A stretch of DNA of 64,000 nt from Magnolia sinica (taxonomy: Eukaryota > Streptophyta > Magnoliopsida > Magnoliales > Magnoliaceae): positions 29,311,501 to 29,375,500 of the forward strand of contig NC_080588.1 in the NCBI RefSeq assembly GCF_029962835.1, read 5' to 3'. The first letter of the stretch is position 1, and each line of letters starts with the position of its first letter. The position numbers were made by a program, and so were the translations under genes. Below the pieces are notes generated by a model, which was given only the letters and a program-made list of their open reading frames with translations, was not told the DNA's origin and searched no databases. Shown in pieces: positions 11,868-21,689 of the stretch.

Positions 11868-12863
11868 AAAGATGGCTACCAAAGAGCTCAAAGGACAAAA
11901 ATTTGACGATAACAACTACGAAGACTGATCCCATCGGTGCGAAGCCTTCTAGACGAGGACAACATATTGCATACATTCGATGAGGTTCAAGAGGAACCTA
12001 TATTGGTTGAGAGTAGAAATTTAGGAGAACATAAGGCTATCATGAACCGCTATAATAAGTAGCATAAATAGAATTATTTTGCCCGTAATGTCCTAATTAA
12101 CATAATGCACAAAGAACTCATACCAACGTATGAAATGCATGACACCACCAAAGGAATCTGAGAAGCACTGACAAATTCCTATGCGCAGAAGTCAGATGCA
12201 AAAGTTTGAGCAATGGAATTAGAATTTTCCATGAATACAGGATGCCAGTTAGCTACCCCATTAAAGCTCATATCCGTAAAATGAAGCAGATGATAGGTGC
12301 CCTTAGGAATGTTGGGTGCAAATTGACTTAAAATCAAAAGAGAATAGTAATGCATCGTTCCTTGCCCGAATCTTGGGCCCCAATCAAAAGAATTCCGAAC
12401 CATATTGATTTTATCACTATGTTCAGAAACTTTTGTAGACATTTGGTATGAAAGGTTGAAATGAATGCAATTCAGCCAAGTTCGGCCAAGGCCTTTGCAG
12501 TAGAGACCCAAAAGTGGAAAGCTAACAAGAAACGGTACAAAGCTCGCAAGAAGGCGAAAAAGAATGACCAAGAATAGGAGTCTGCAACACCTCCTCTAAA
12601 TCTCAAGAAGGAAAATGGAAAGAAGAAGTAGAAAAATGCTAACATAATCTGCTTTGTTTGTGGAAACTCCGGCCATTATGCCTGGCAATGTGCCCATAAA
12701 AAGGCGATAATTCCTAAGTCACTAGATACTTTGTATGTAAGTGTTTGTTCTGAAATCATTTCCGTTGATACTATATCTAACGAGTGAATTTTGGATTCAG
12801 GCACAACAAAACACGTGACACGAAGTCGTCGAGGACTCGAGGAATTTCAACCTGTAGCCACAT
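11868..12863 (+). pseudogene. Copia gag remnant with zinc knuckle and protease start
   Basis: Reads from MATKELKGQKFDDNNYED with repeated stops (first TGA near 11,926) through a gag-like body. A nearly perfect retroviral zinc knuckle follows at about 12,650-12,697 (C-F-V-C...GH...C, CX2CX4HX4C). The protease start WILDSGTTKH is readable near 12,788-12,820, and its Asp-Ser-Gly active-site triad is intact. Reading then enters the solo LTR inserted at 12,869. Confidence 0.85.
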
Positions 12864-13109
12864 GAAGTTGAAAGTGCCCTGGTTTGTCAATTAGCGTGAG
12901 TGTTGAGTCGGACAGACTGCAGAGCCTCATAGGAAAATCAATTCAAGCGTCTGCCTCAATCAGAATGTGTGCAAGCTCGCCTCAGGTAAATCTAAGCCTC
13001 ACATCTCATGTCCTAAAACACCAGGTATATAAAACCTTAAAACAAACTAGAATATCATAGGGTTTTAAAGTTGAGAAAACTTTTTCAAAACTCAGAAAAT
13101 TCTCTAAAG

Positions 13110-13915
13110 TTTTCTTGCTTTGTCGATTTTATCGATACACATCTCGATATGATTGACCTTTGCTGTCGATGTCCTTGATACTTAAACGATATCATCGAAA
13201 TGAGGACAAAATACATCCAGCAATCGCATATATATTTGGACGGATTTATCGATGTATCGATGTACCTATCGATATCATCGATATTTGAATCTCGAGTCCA
13301 TCGATGGTGACTCGATAATATCGACAAACAGATCTCCGGTGCCCCTATTTTTACTTTAAAAAAATCACGTGTGCATCTTCTCGATATCATCAAAGTTCAA
13401 ATCCCGATGATATCAGAAGGCTCTCGATGTTATCGGTCATGGACGCCTCGTCTTCCAGCAAATATTTCAGGATGTTTTATCTTTGATCGAGGGTCCCTCG
13501 ATAGAATCAATATTCAAATATCGATGATATCGATGCTGAATCGATTGCATCGATTATGGACATAATCTGTCCAGCAAGCTTAATGAAAAATCTTTTAGAT
13601 TTATCGACGCCTTGACACATCTATCGATATCATCGACATTCAAATTCCGATGATCTCGAAGGTCCCTCGATCATTCTTATAAACCTGAAATATTTCATAG
13701 TAAGTCTCTCTCATTTTCAAGTATCGATGAATCGAACCTCTCATCGATGATATCGGAGTTCGAAATCCGATGACATCAACACGTGCTTTGATTCCCTTGA
13801 CCAGCTGGCATTAGGTTTCAAAAGCGTATGACATTTGAGTTTATGTCATCGAGCGGACAGTCGATGCAATCGAGAGTATACGCTCGATGATATCGACCTC
13901 GCTCGATGATATCGA
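13110..13915 (+). promoter_or_regulatory. TCGATGATATCGA dyad cluster in U3
   Basis: About twenty perfect or near copies of TCGATGATATCGA, CGATATCATCGA, TCGATGCAATCGA and related palindromes lie in the 800 bp upstream of the TATA box at 13,964. The last two are almost exact direct repeats of CTCGATGATATCGA (about 13,883-13,916). Role unknown. Confidence 0.75.
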
Positions 13916-13963
13916 ACTCTATCATAAATGTGACCGTTTATATCCATTGGAACCTTTTGCCTG

Positions 13964-13970
13964 TATAAAG
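13964..13970 (+). promoter_or_regulatory. Solo LTR TATA box
   Basis: TATAAAG in CCTGTATAAAGAGG, about 50 bp downstream of the last dyad. Its position in the LTR is like that of the TATA boxes at 42,813 and, on the minus strand, 45,083-45,090. Confidence 0.55.
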
Positions 13971-15165
13971 AGGACTTGTCTATTGTTGCTGGCAGAGAAA
14001 GAAGAGAGTGCTTTTGAGTGTTTTACCTTAAATCATATACCCAAAGCCCTTTCTCTCAAGGGAGTTCATCCTCCAATCCGCCCTCATCATTGATATTCAA
14101 TAGAGTGGATTGGGGAATGAACTTCCACATTCAAGGATCCTTCAGCTACTACCCTAATGGCAAATCATTAAGTTGAGATGCCTTGAATGCATAGATGATT
14201 GGAATCGCTCTATTTTCTTAATAAGAAAACATTTAGAGAGTAGGATTCCATCATAACCTTGACCCAACTCGTTGTCATATATTGGTACATCATTTGAGTT
14301 GCGGATCAAGGAAGCAAAAGACTCTTCATCAACGAGCTGAATGAGACTCATCCACTTATCTATAAGTAACTAGAGTCCAGAGGACCCTTTGATCATTCCT
14401 CTGTAGGATTGGGTCTAAGGTGTTTCTCACCCTTGCAAGCCCTTGTAGGAGGCTTCCAGCGGGAGTGTACGTGGTGGGTGTGTTGTGTGGACCCTTGCTC
14501 TGTGGAGAGCATAAACATCCGGTTGAAGGTGAACCTATCTAAAATCTTAGGTTAGAGGTGAACCGTGTGAAACCTCAGTTATGGTCTTATGGAAGATCCT
14601 TGGCCAGTGTGCCTAAAAGTGGGTGCATTATGTTGACCCTTACTCTTGAGAGGATAAACAGTCAGCCTCAATGTAAGTTGTAAAGGTTGAAGGTGAACCT
14701 GATTTAAAACCTTAGGTTTGAGGTGAACCATTGTGAAACCTCCTTAGTGAAATCCGGTACACTTAAGAGTTGAGTGCGGTTATCAGGAGTGGAGTAGACA
14801 AGTAGTCGAACCACTATAAAAATGACTGTGTTTGAGATTGTTATTCTTTTATCTGTGTGATTTGCTTTAATATTTTCATATCTGAATATCTGAGATCACA
14901 CCTCACACACATACACAGTCATATCCATCATAAACTAGTTTGCGTATTGTTCACTTATTAAATAGTTAGTGATTGGATCCTCTACCGGGCTTGGAAACTA
15001 GTAGAGTTACTTTTACGTAATCCTAATATGAGCTTGTTGTTAGGATTAGTGCAATAGGATTTTAAATAAACCATAAAAACTTTAAAAGTCCTATTCACCC
15101 CCCTCTAGGACATATTGGCATATTCTTACTTCAATTAAAGCGATTTTTACAGCAATTTCAGAAGT

Positions 15166-16200
15166 TACAAGGTACATATGGGAAGTAATGTTGTTGAAGA
15201 CGTACTAGAGATTGGCGTTTACCATCTCCGTATGCTCATAAGGTGAACAATAATCCTCCATGATACTCTTATGCACCAGGCATGCGTCAGAATTTAATTT
15301 CTGTTTTTAAGTTATTATTTGATGGTTTTGATATTCGTTTTTTCAGCACACGAGTTTCTTTAAGACTAAATAACCTCATATTTGCATGGAGAAATTTAAT
15401 TTCAGATTTATTTATTTTGGACATAGATAATGATAATGCACATATTGCTTTATATGTTATGTCAAATGAAACTATAGTATCTGAATTTCAAAAATGGCAC
15501 GTGAGGTTAGGTCACGACGGAAAGGATCGTATGACAAGAATACTACATTTTGGTCTGTTAGATTCCTTATCCAAAGTTGATTTGCTATTTTATGAACATA
15601 GTGTGTTCAGAAAGACTTCAAAGAAATCATTTCCTAAAGCGGCTAGGTCCAAGGGTCCACTAGAGATAATCCATTCAGATATCTGTGGACCCTTCAATGC
15701 ACATGATAGAAATGGATGTCAATACTTTATCACTTTCATTGATGATTACTTGCGCTATGGATATGTGTATCTCATCTCACATAAATCTGAGGCTTTTAAT
15801 TGTTTTCCTAAATATAAAGCTGAGGTGAAAAATCAGCTTGAGAAAAAGATTAAAATCCTTCAATCTAATAGAGGTAGCGAGTATACATTTGAAACGTTTA
15901 AATCGTATTGTAAAAACATTGGCATTGTTCAGCAGTACATGATAGTTTACACTCCACAAGAAAATGGTATTGCAGAGAGAAGGAATAAGATATTATTCGA
16001 CATGGTTAGATCGACGATAGCACAAGTTAATCTCTCTACCACATTCTAGGGAGACATACTACTAACATTCATCTACATCCTTAATAGAGTCTCATCCAAA
16101 TCCATTCCTAAGACCCCATATGAGACGTGGTCTGGGAGGATTCCTTCTTTAGCCAACCTACCCTCTTAAGGATCTTTGGGATATATTTTGATGCCTGCTC
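15166..16200 (+). pseudogene. Copia integrase remnant
   Basis: The open segment 15,282-16,049 (255 codons) covers the end of the protease linker and most of the integrase. WHVRLGH marks the zinc-binding region, but the Cys pair is lost (YEHS). The first catalytic Asp is present (IIHSDICGP) and the Glu is present (NGIAERRNK). The second catalytic Asp is Asn (LQSNRGSEY), a G-to-A change. A TAG ends the reading at 16,047-16,049, and further integrase sequence continues with frameshifts to about 16,200. It is not functional. Confidence 0.85.
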
Positions 16201-16560
16201 TGCATAGAAGTAAACTTGATAGTAAAACTATTGAATGCATGTTCATAAGGTACCACATGCATTCAAAAGGATACGTTTTAGTTTATGAGGACCGTGGATA
16301 ATGGATTGAGATAGAATCTCGAGACATGACCTTCATCGAAGATAGATACCCCAGTCAAATGAAGAAAAAGTTTCCAATAGAACTTTTTGAAATGCCCGAT
16401 GTATCTTAGGAGAGTGGGAGTTCTGCTTCTCAAAATGATGATGCTCTTATAGTTCGTTAGGATAATGGGAGAACATCTCAACAGGCTCATGAGTTACGTC
16501 GAAGTGAAAGATGATTGATTCCCTGAAGATACTTCGATATTGAGGGGTAGTCATTCTCTT
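16201..16560 (+). pseudogene. Copia integrase-RT linker remnant
   Basis: Recognisable only by position and scattered copia-like wording (for example 'HSKGYVLVYEDRG' near 16,259). Multiple stops and frameshifts. Confidence 0.5.
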
Positions 16561-17949
16561 GTATTGTGGTTGATGATGATGAACCTGATTCTTATCAAGA
16601 TGCATTATTATCTTCTAACTTGACCGATTGGGTGACTGTTATGGATGAAGAGATCACTTCAATGGAGAAGAATAAAGTCTGGGAACTTCTAGATCTGTCT
16701 TCCAATCGCAAAGTGATAGGTAATAAATGGGTACTCAAGATCAAAAGAAAGATAGATGGTACAGTGGCCAAGTAGAAAGTACGATTAGTTACTAAAGGTT
16801 TCACACAAAAAGAAAGTATTGATTACGAGAAGACTTTTTTACCTTTTATAAAGTTCTCCTCATTCTCATGATCTTGTCCATTATCGCAAGTTTAAACTTA
16901 AAATTATATTAGATAGATGTAAAGACCATATTCTTAAATAGTGACTTGGATGAAGAGATATACATACAACAACACATGCGTTATGTAAACAAAAAGCATC
17001 TAAAGAAAGTCTATAATTTATTGAAATCTATCTATGGGCTGAAGCAATCTTCAAGACAGTGGTACATGAGGTTCCACTTAACCATCACTATTTTTGGATT
17101 CATAATGAGTAAAGAAGATCATTGTGTATACATGAAACGATTTGGAAGATTTTTTTTTTTATACTATCTCTATATATAGATGATATCCTATTAACTGATA
17201 ATGACATGTAATTGTTGATATTGACTAAAGATTGGTTATTCTCGAACTTTAAGATAAAAGATCTCGATAAAACTAACTTTATTATTGGGGTAAAAATCAT
17301 CAGTGATCGCCCCAAGAAATTTTTAAGCTTGTCTCAAGTCACCTACATACAAAAGATCTTAGAATGATTCAGGATAGAAAATTCAAAAGCTATTAAAACC
17401 CCTATGGACAAAGCTACCAAGTTAGACAGGAAATCGTGTCCCCAGACTAAAGCCGAGAAATTGGTCATGTCTCCAGTACCTTATGCAAGCGTGGTAGGGA
17501 GCTTAATGACACCGATGAGGGAAAGTCTACTTCGGGATATGTCTTCTTACTCGGAGGGAGAATTATCTTATGGTCGAGTAAGAAACAAACTTCTACACCT
17601 CTTTCATCTATGGAAGCTGAGTACATTATATGTCATGCTGCAGTTTAGGAGTGTGTATGGGTTCGCAGATTTTTAGTAGGTCCGAGTGTTGTACTGAGCG
17701 TTCGTCAGCCTATATCGTTGAAGATAGACAATACTTCTGACATTGACTTAGCAAATGACCCTAAACACCACCAGAAGTCCAAAGCACATTGAGATCAAGT
17801 ATTATTACGTTTGTGATCAAGTGAGAGATAAGAAGGTCACCCTCAACTACAATTCTACTAAGGAGATGATGGTTGATCCTATGACGAAACCTATATCAAG
17901 AGATCTATTTCGGGTTCACGTCAAGCAGATGGGATTAAAGAAAGCTTGA
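16561..17949 (+). pseudogene. Copia reverse transcriptase / RNase H remnant
   Basis: The RT N-terminus is readable at 16,566-16,775 (WVTVMDEEITSMEKNKVWEL, then NKWVLKIKRKIDG). The middle is at 16,946-17,179 (IYGLKQSSRQWYMRFH), and the active-site tetrad survives as YIDD near 17,170-17,185 in another frame. After YASVVGSLM (about 17,505) the reading jumps straight to the STSGY part of RNase H (about 17,525), so a segment of roughly 70-80 codons has been deleted. The C-terminus (17,755-17,949) ends normally with a stop after LKKA. Confidence 0.85.
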
Positions 17950-18217
17950 GTGATATGCTTGTATCTAATACCTTTGATCTTTCATTAATGAATAACACAT
18001 TCCATTTATTCAGTATTGAGTGCTTATATAAAATAGATAAGTAGATCATCAACAATTACCATCAGATCATGTAGGATTTCTATTTTTTGTCGGCAGGCCG
18101 GTCACCCACTTGCATGGGTTGACCAACCTTGAATGTATAAGAGAGGTACATTTGGGTCGATGTTCATACACTGAGGTATAGACTTCTCTTTGTTATGAAT
18201 AATAAAGGATGAGGATA
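17950..18217. other. Copia 3' untranslated stretch
   Basis: Non-coding sequence between the RNase H stop and the nested DNA element. Nothing specific was seen. Confidence 0.5.
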
Positions 18218-18427
18218 AGGGTGTACATCTGGCCAAACCGAGTCGAACTGGGCTTAACCCGGCCCGGCCCAGTCACCAGCCATACCCAGCCCGAACCCGG
18301 CCTTATTACTTCAAAGATAAGCGGTGAACTATCCCAGAAGTCAAGAGAGATTGAGAGAGAGTTTTAGGGTTTAAGGTTGGGCGGCATTCTCACTTCTCTG
18401 TCTCAAATGGTTAGGGTAAGGATTTAG

Positions 18428-18523
<96 letters not shown>

Positions 18524-18689
18524 GGCCGAGTCGGGTTTCGGACCGAGTCAGGTCGAACTAGGACCTGTTCGAACTCGGCCTAAACTCAATTTCGAGCTGA
18601 AGAAAATGGCTCGTCCTGACCGAACTCAGTTCTGGGTCAGGCCGAGTCGAGCGAGTTAACCGAGCTAGCCCGGTTCGTGTACAACCCTA
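18218..18689. mobile_element. 472-bp non-autonomous DNA element, 10-bp TSD
   Basis: The ends are AGGGTGTACA and, inverted, TAGGGTTGTACACGAAC. A perfect 10-bp direct repeat GATGAGGATA (18,208-18,217 and 18,690-18,699) flanks it. The interior is rich in CCGAGTC/CCGGCCC-type words and has a central AT microsatellite. There is no ORF. The TSD length fits Mutator-like elements (9-11 bp) better than hAT (8 bp). It lies between copia pol and the 3' LTR. Confidence 0.8.
18430..18521. repeat. (AT)n microsatellite
   Basis: About 45 AT units in the middle of the DNA element; a strong candidate for length variation. Confidence 0.95.
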
Positions 18690-18699
18690 GATGAGGATA

Positions 18700-19268
18700 C
18701 GAGTGAGTCGCATTCGCCTAAAATCTTAAAAGATTGAAGATGAGACTGATCAAGTCAAATAACATAATCGTACTATTACTTTTTATGCGATCAATGTTAT
18801 GGCCTGAATTAATAGTCAAGTTGTGAGGATATGAGGTGAGTCGTACCTCATGTGGAATGACCTGTGTATTGTAGACCAACATATACATAGTATTATGTAC
18901 TTTACGACGTGAATTGTAGCCATGTGCTAGGACCTTTTATCTATAGATTGTTTTGATTCGATCTAATCATTACAACATGCGAGTAGCCAGTCCCGTAGGT
19001 GAATCTTTGTGTCCTTAGCTATCCTCCTCTTATATATAGGAGGATGAGATTGATTGTTGCTACTTTAGTGTACTATGACGAAAGGTCCTTAATTGATCAA
19101 ACTCAGTTACGCTAAGAAAGCAGCTTGATTGATTTCAAATTACACATTTGCGTGGGGAAGATCTCACGATAGCTATACCAAGTTTCTAGAACTATAAATA
19201 CACACTTGAAGATTTATCCGCCAGCAGTATCAAATTTTTTTATTAGACGTTTGCAAACAATATTCTTT

Positions 19269-19338
<70 letters not shown>

Positions 19339-19689
19339 TATTACTTTAAATTGATTTTAGTCGAAGTTTGTGAAAAATAGAGTTTTCAGAATAACTCGAT
19401 AAGTTGGATAAGTGCGTATGTTGGCCGAGTACTCCAGATCGGGAGTTAACTCCATCTGATGTGGTCATGTGAACTAGGACAAGCATTGCAAAGCTTGGGT
19501 GATTGAATACTAGTTAGGTGGTCACTTAGTACTTAAACACCTGTGAGAAGATTACGGTGATCCAATTGATCCCACGCCTCTGATTCTTTTGATCACAATA
19601 TTTGGTTTTAATTATTATTAGGTGAATTAAATAGATAAATTTTTTTTAGTTTATTTATTTATTTATTTTTTTACCTATCCAATGTGATT
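18700..19689. other. Copia region between pol and PPT, no gene
   Basis: Continuation of the copia 3' region. It contains a second long (AT)n run (19,271-19,336). No coding sequence was seen. Confidence 0.5.
19271..19336. repeat. (AT)n microsatellite
   Basis: About 33 uninterrupted AT units. Confidence 0.95.
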
Positions 19690-19699
19690 GAGTGGGAGA
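19690..19699 (+). other. Copia polypurine tract
   Basis: GAGTGGGAGA directly abuts the TG of the 3' LTR, as expected for plus-strand priming. Confidence 0.85.
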
Positions 19700-20167
19700 T
19701 GTTGGACATAGGCCAATGGGGCCCACTGGTGGACAATTACTAGTGGATGGGTCCCATGAGGTTAGGCCTCTACCGTTAGAAGTTGGATTTCAAATTTAAG
19801 TTTAAATGAGGATTTAGATGAGGAAATAGGGATAAGACTGGAAAATTTCCGGTCTCATCCAAACGGGATCATTTCCTATAAATAGGATGAGGCTCTCTCG
19901 TGAAAAACACTAACAAATAACGAGAGTAAAAAGAGAAAAGTGGTATATTGAAATTTGTCCTTTTAGCTTGTCCTTCGGACGATCTAAGTCATAGATCGTA
20001 ATCCGAGGCCATCCATATTGTAGAATTAGATGAGTGATTAGACCCATCTACTCTGGTAGTGGTTAGGCGGACCGCTAGATCTGAACCGTTCATCTTGGGC
20101 TTTGTGGAGGTTCCATATCGTGTAGACCGTCATATCTTGAGGGCTCACTCTTCCGCACAAACTTTCA
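19700..20167 (+). repeat. Copia 3' LTR
   Basis: 468 bp from TGTTGGACATAGGCC to ACTTTCA, matching the 5' LTR at 9,325-9,777 throughout. TATAAATA at 19,877-19,884 is the likely TATA box, lost in the 5' copy. Confidence 0.9.
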
Positions 20168-21404
20168 TTAGGATTGGTGGGAGTCTAAACAGGCATTTCG
20201 GGACAGGCTTCTAAAATTCACAATTAGAAATGTTGGCTAGATCCCCACTAACAATCTTTAAATGGAGCTGTTTGTTTGGAAGGGCTGCCCTTTTTTCATA
20301 ATTATTGATGGGTTTTGCTAATCGTTCCTACCTTTGTGGAGAAGTTAGCAACGTCCCAAACCATATGAATTGCACATAAGATGCCGAATCATTAATAGGG
20401 ATGATTCATTCAATAGTACTATCCGGAGCAAGACCGGGTGCAAGAAGCACACCAATCGGATGATCCAAGCCCCTTTAAGTGGAACTAATTTGTTTCAACT
20501 CTGTTATTTACAAGCCATAGATCAAATGGTTAGACTTATCAAACCATAATGGTACTTTAGAATCATAAGCAACACAAAGTGCGATCTATCAAATGGATGT
20601 TTGAAGATGATAATTGGACCGATTTTGCTTCTCTGCTCAAGCTTTGATTGGCATGATTTTTACACATGGCTTGCTCCAGTTGTATCAAATCAACAATAGG
20701 CAATTCATGTGTCATTTAAAAGCTCTGAGGGTATTAGACGTCAGAAAAAACCCATTATTAATTATGAAGTTTCAACTTTCAAGTATGTGTTTTTTAAAGG
20801 AGAAAGAGAGAGAGAGAGCAAAAGAATTATCTGCACAATTTCAATATCTCATGAATGGTAATAAATATCCTAAAAAATATACTCACAAATCCAATGGGAT
20901 TTGTATCGCAGCAGTCTCCATGATAAATAATAATAATAATCAAAAGAATACAGAAAAAAAATAAAATAAAATGATGAATGGTGAACCTAAGACAATAAGA
21001 GTCCTTACAAAAGATTGGTCCAAGTTGTTCTTGCATCCTTCTGCACCACTCCAATTGGCAGTGACTCCGATTCCACATACCATTACAACACATGACATCT
21101 AGCCCTCCCCATGCAGGGACAAAATTGGGTAAGGAAGATACTCCCCCATGCTAGGAAACTTACTCTTCAGAATGATAACATGGATTTCTATTTTACAGAT
21201 GGAATGAAAAGGATCCCTCATGCTGCAGGTATTAAAAAATAAAAAATAAAAATTGGTCCTATGGTGGGGCAGGGTCCAGGTCGACTAGACACACACTGCA
21301 ATTTCATTGTTTTCCTCAACAAATCTCATGAAAATTCTCAAGCTGCCAAACTAGCTGCAAAACTAACCGTAAAACATCTGGCCCTTGGGCTTGGTGTCCA
21401 TCTA
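20168..21404. other. 3' flank of the GAUT gene
   Basis: Between the copia 3' LTR and the GAUT stop codon. The part next to 21,404 is expected to hold the 3' untranslated region (minus strand), but no clear poly(A) signal could be fixed. A GA run lies near 20,803-20,819 and AT-rich runs near 20,925-20,970. No other gene was seen. Confidence 0.5.
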
Positions 21405-21689
21405 CTATGGTTCCATGATATGACAATTTCTTATGAAGTTGTTGGAAGAGTTGATGTACTTGGTCCAAAATGGCCGAAGATGATTGAAGCCAATCTCTAT
21501 CCAAGGCTTTGAGTAACCGTTATAGTGGATAACAGCAGCTTGTTGCAGACGCTCGAGGTCTGTGTTATTTTGATAGCCTAAGCTGAGGATGTGCCAAGAC
21601 GGGTCAATAGGATGAATGTGGCCTCTGAAAGTAATCAGTGCTGGAGGTAATGTTCCAAGCTTCCACATTGTCATGTTGGAGTTGAGATT
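21405..21689 (-). CDS. GAUT14: GAUT exon 6 (C-terminal)
   Basis: Residues 438-531 and the TAG stop. Contains MWKLGTLPPALITF, HIHPIDPSWH and HYNGYSKPW (HxxGxxKPW, residues 492-500), then LRPFWTKYINSSNNFIRNCH. Acceptor GTGCAG. Confidence 0.93.
   Translation of the reverse strand, partial: NLNSNMTMWKLGTLPPALITFRGHIHPIDPSWHILSLGYQNNTDLERLQQAAVIHYNGYSKPWIEIGFNHLRPFWTKYINSSNNFIRNCHIMEP

Larger units (their letters stand above)
12869..15160 (+). mobile_element. Solo LTR (SIRE-type copia) with GAAGT duplication
   Basis: 2,292 bp from TGAAAGTGCCCTGG to GCAATTTCA, flanked by the perfect 5-bp duplication GAAGT (12,864-12,868 and 15,161-15,165). It carries the TCCTATTCACCCCCCTCTAGGACATA block near its end that is also in the LTRs at 41,900 and 43,902, so it is a related family. 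There is no internal region or second LTR. It interrupts the protease domain of the older copia element, whose integrase reading resumes beyond it. Confidence 0.9.
9325..20167 (+). mobile_element. Old Ty1/copia element with nested insertions
   Basis: Full structural order on the plus strand: 5' LTR, initiator-tRNA-Met PBS, decayed gag and zinc knuckle, protease start, integrase, reverse transcriptase, RNase H, PPT (GAGTGGGAGA) and 3' LTR. The LTRs differ by many substitutions and indels, and pol is full of breaks, so it is ancient. A solo LTR (12,869-15,160) interrupts the protease and a DNA element (18,218-18,689) sits after pol. The flanking 5-mers TAACG / TTAGG are not a convincing target duplication. 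Confidence 0.9.

Noticed and set aside
13110..13915. Possible CRISPR-like or centromeric array of dyads
   Set aside because: Spacing and unit sequence are irregular, there are no fixed spacers, and the genome is a plant; it is part of a solo LTR.
9320..20172. TAACG/TTAGG as a target duplication of the old copia element
   Set aside because: Only three of five bases match; not better than chance for one test.
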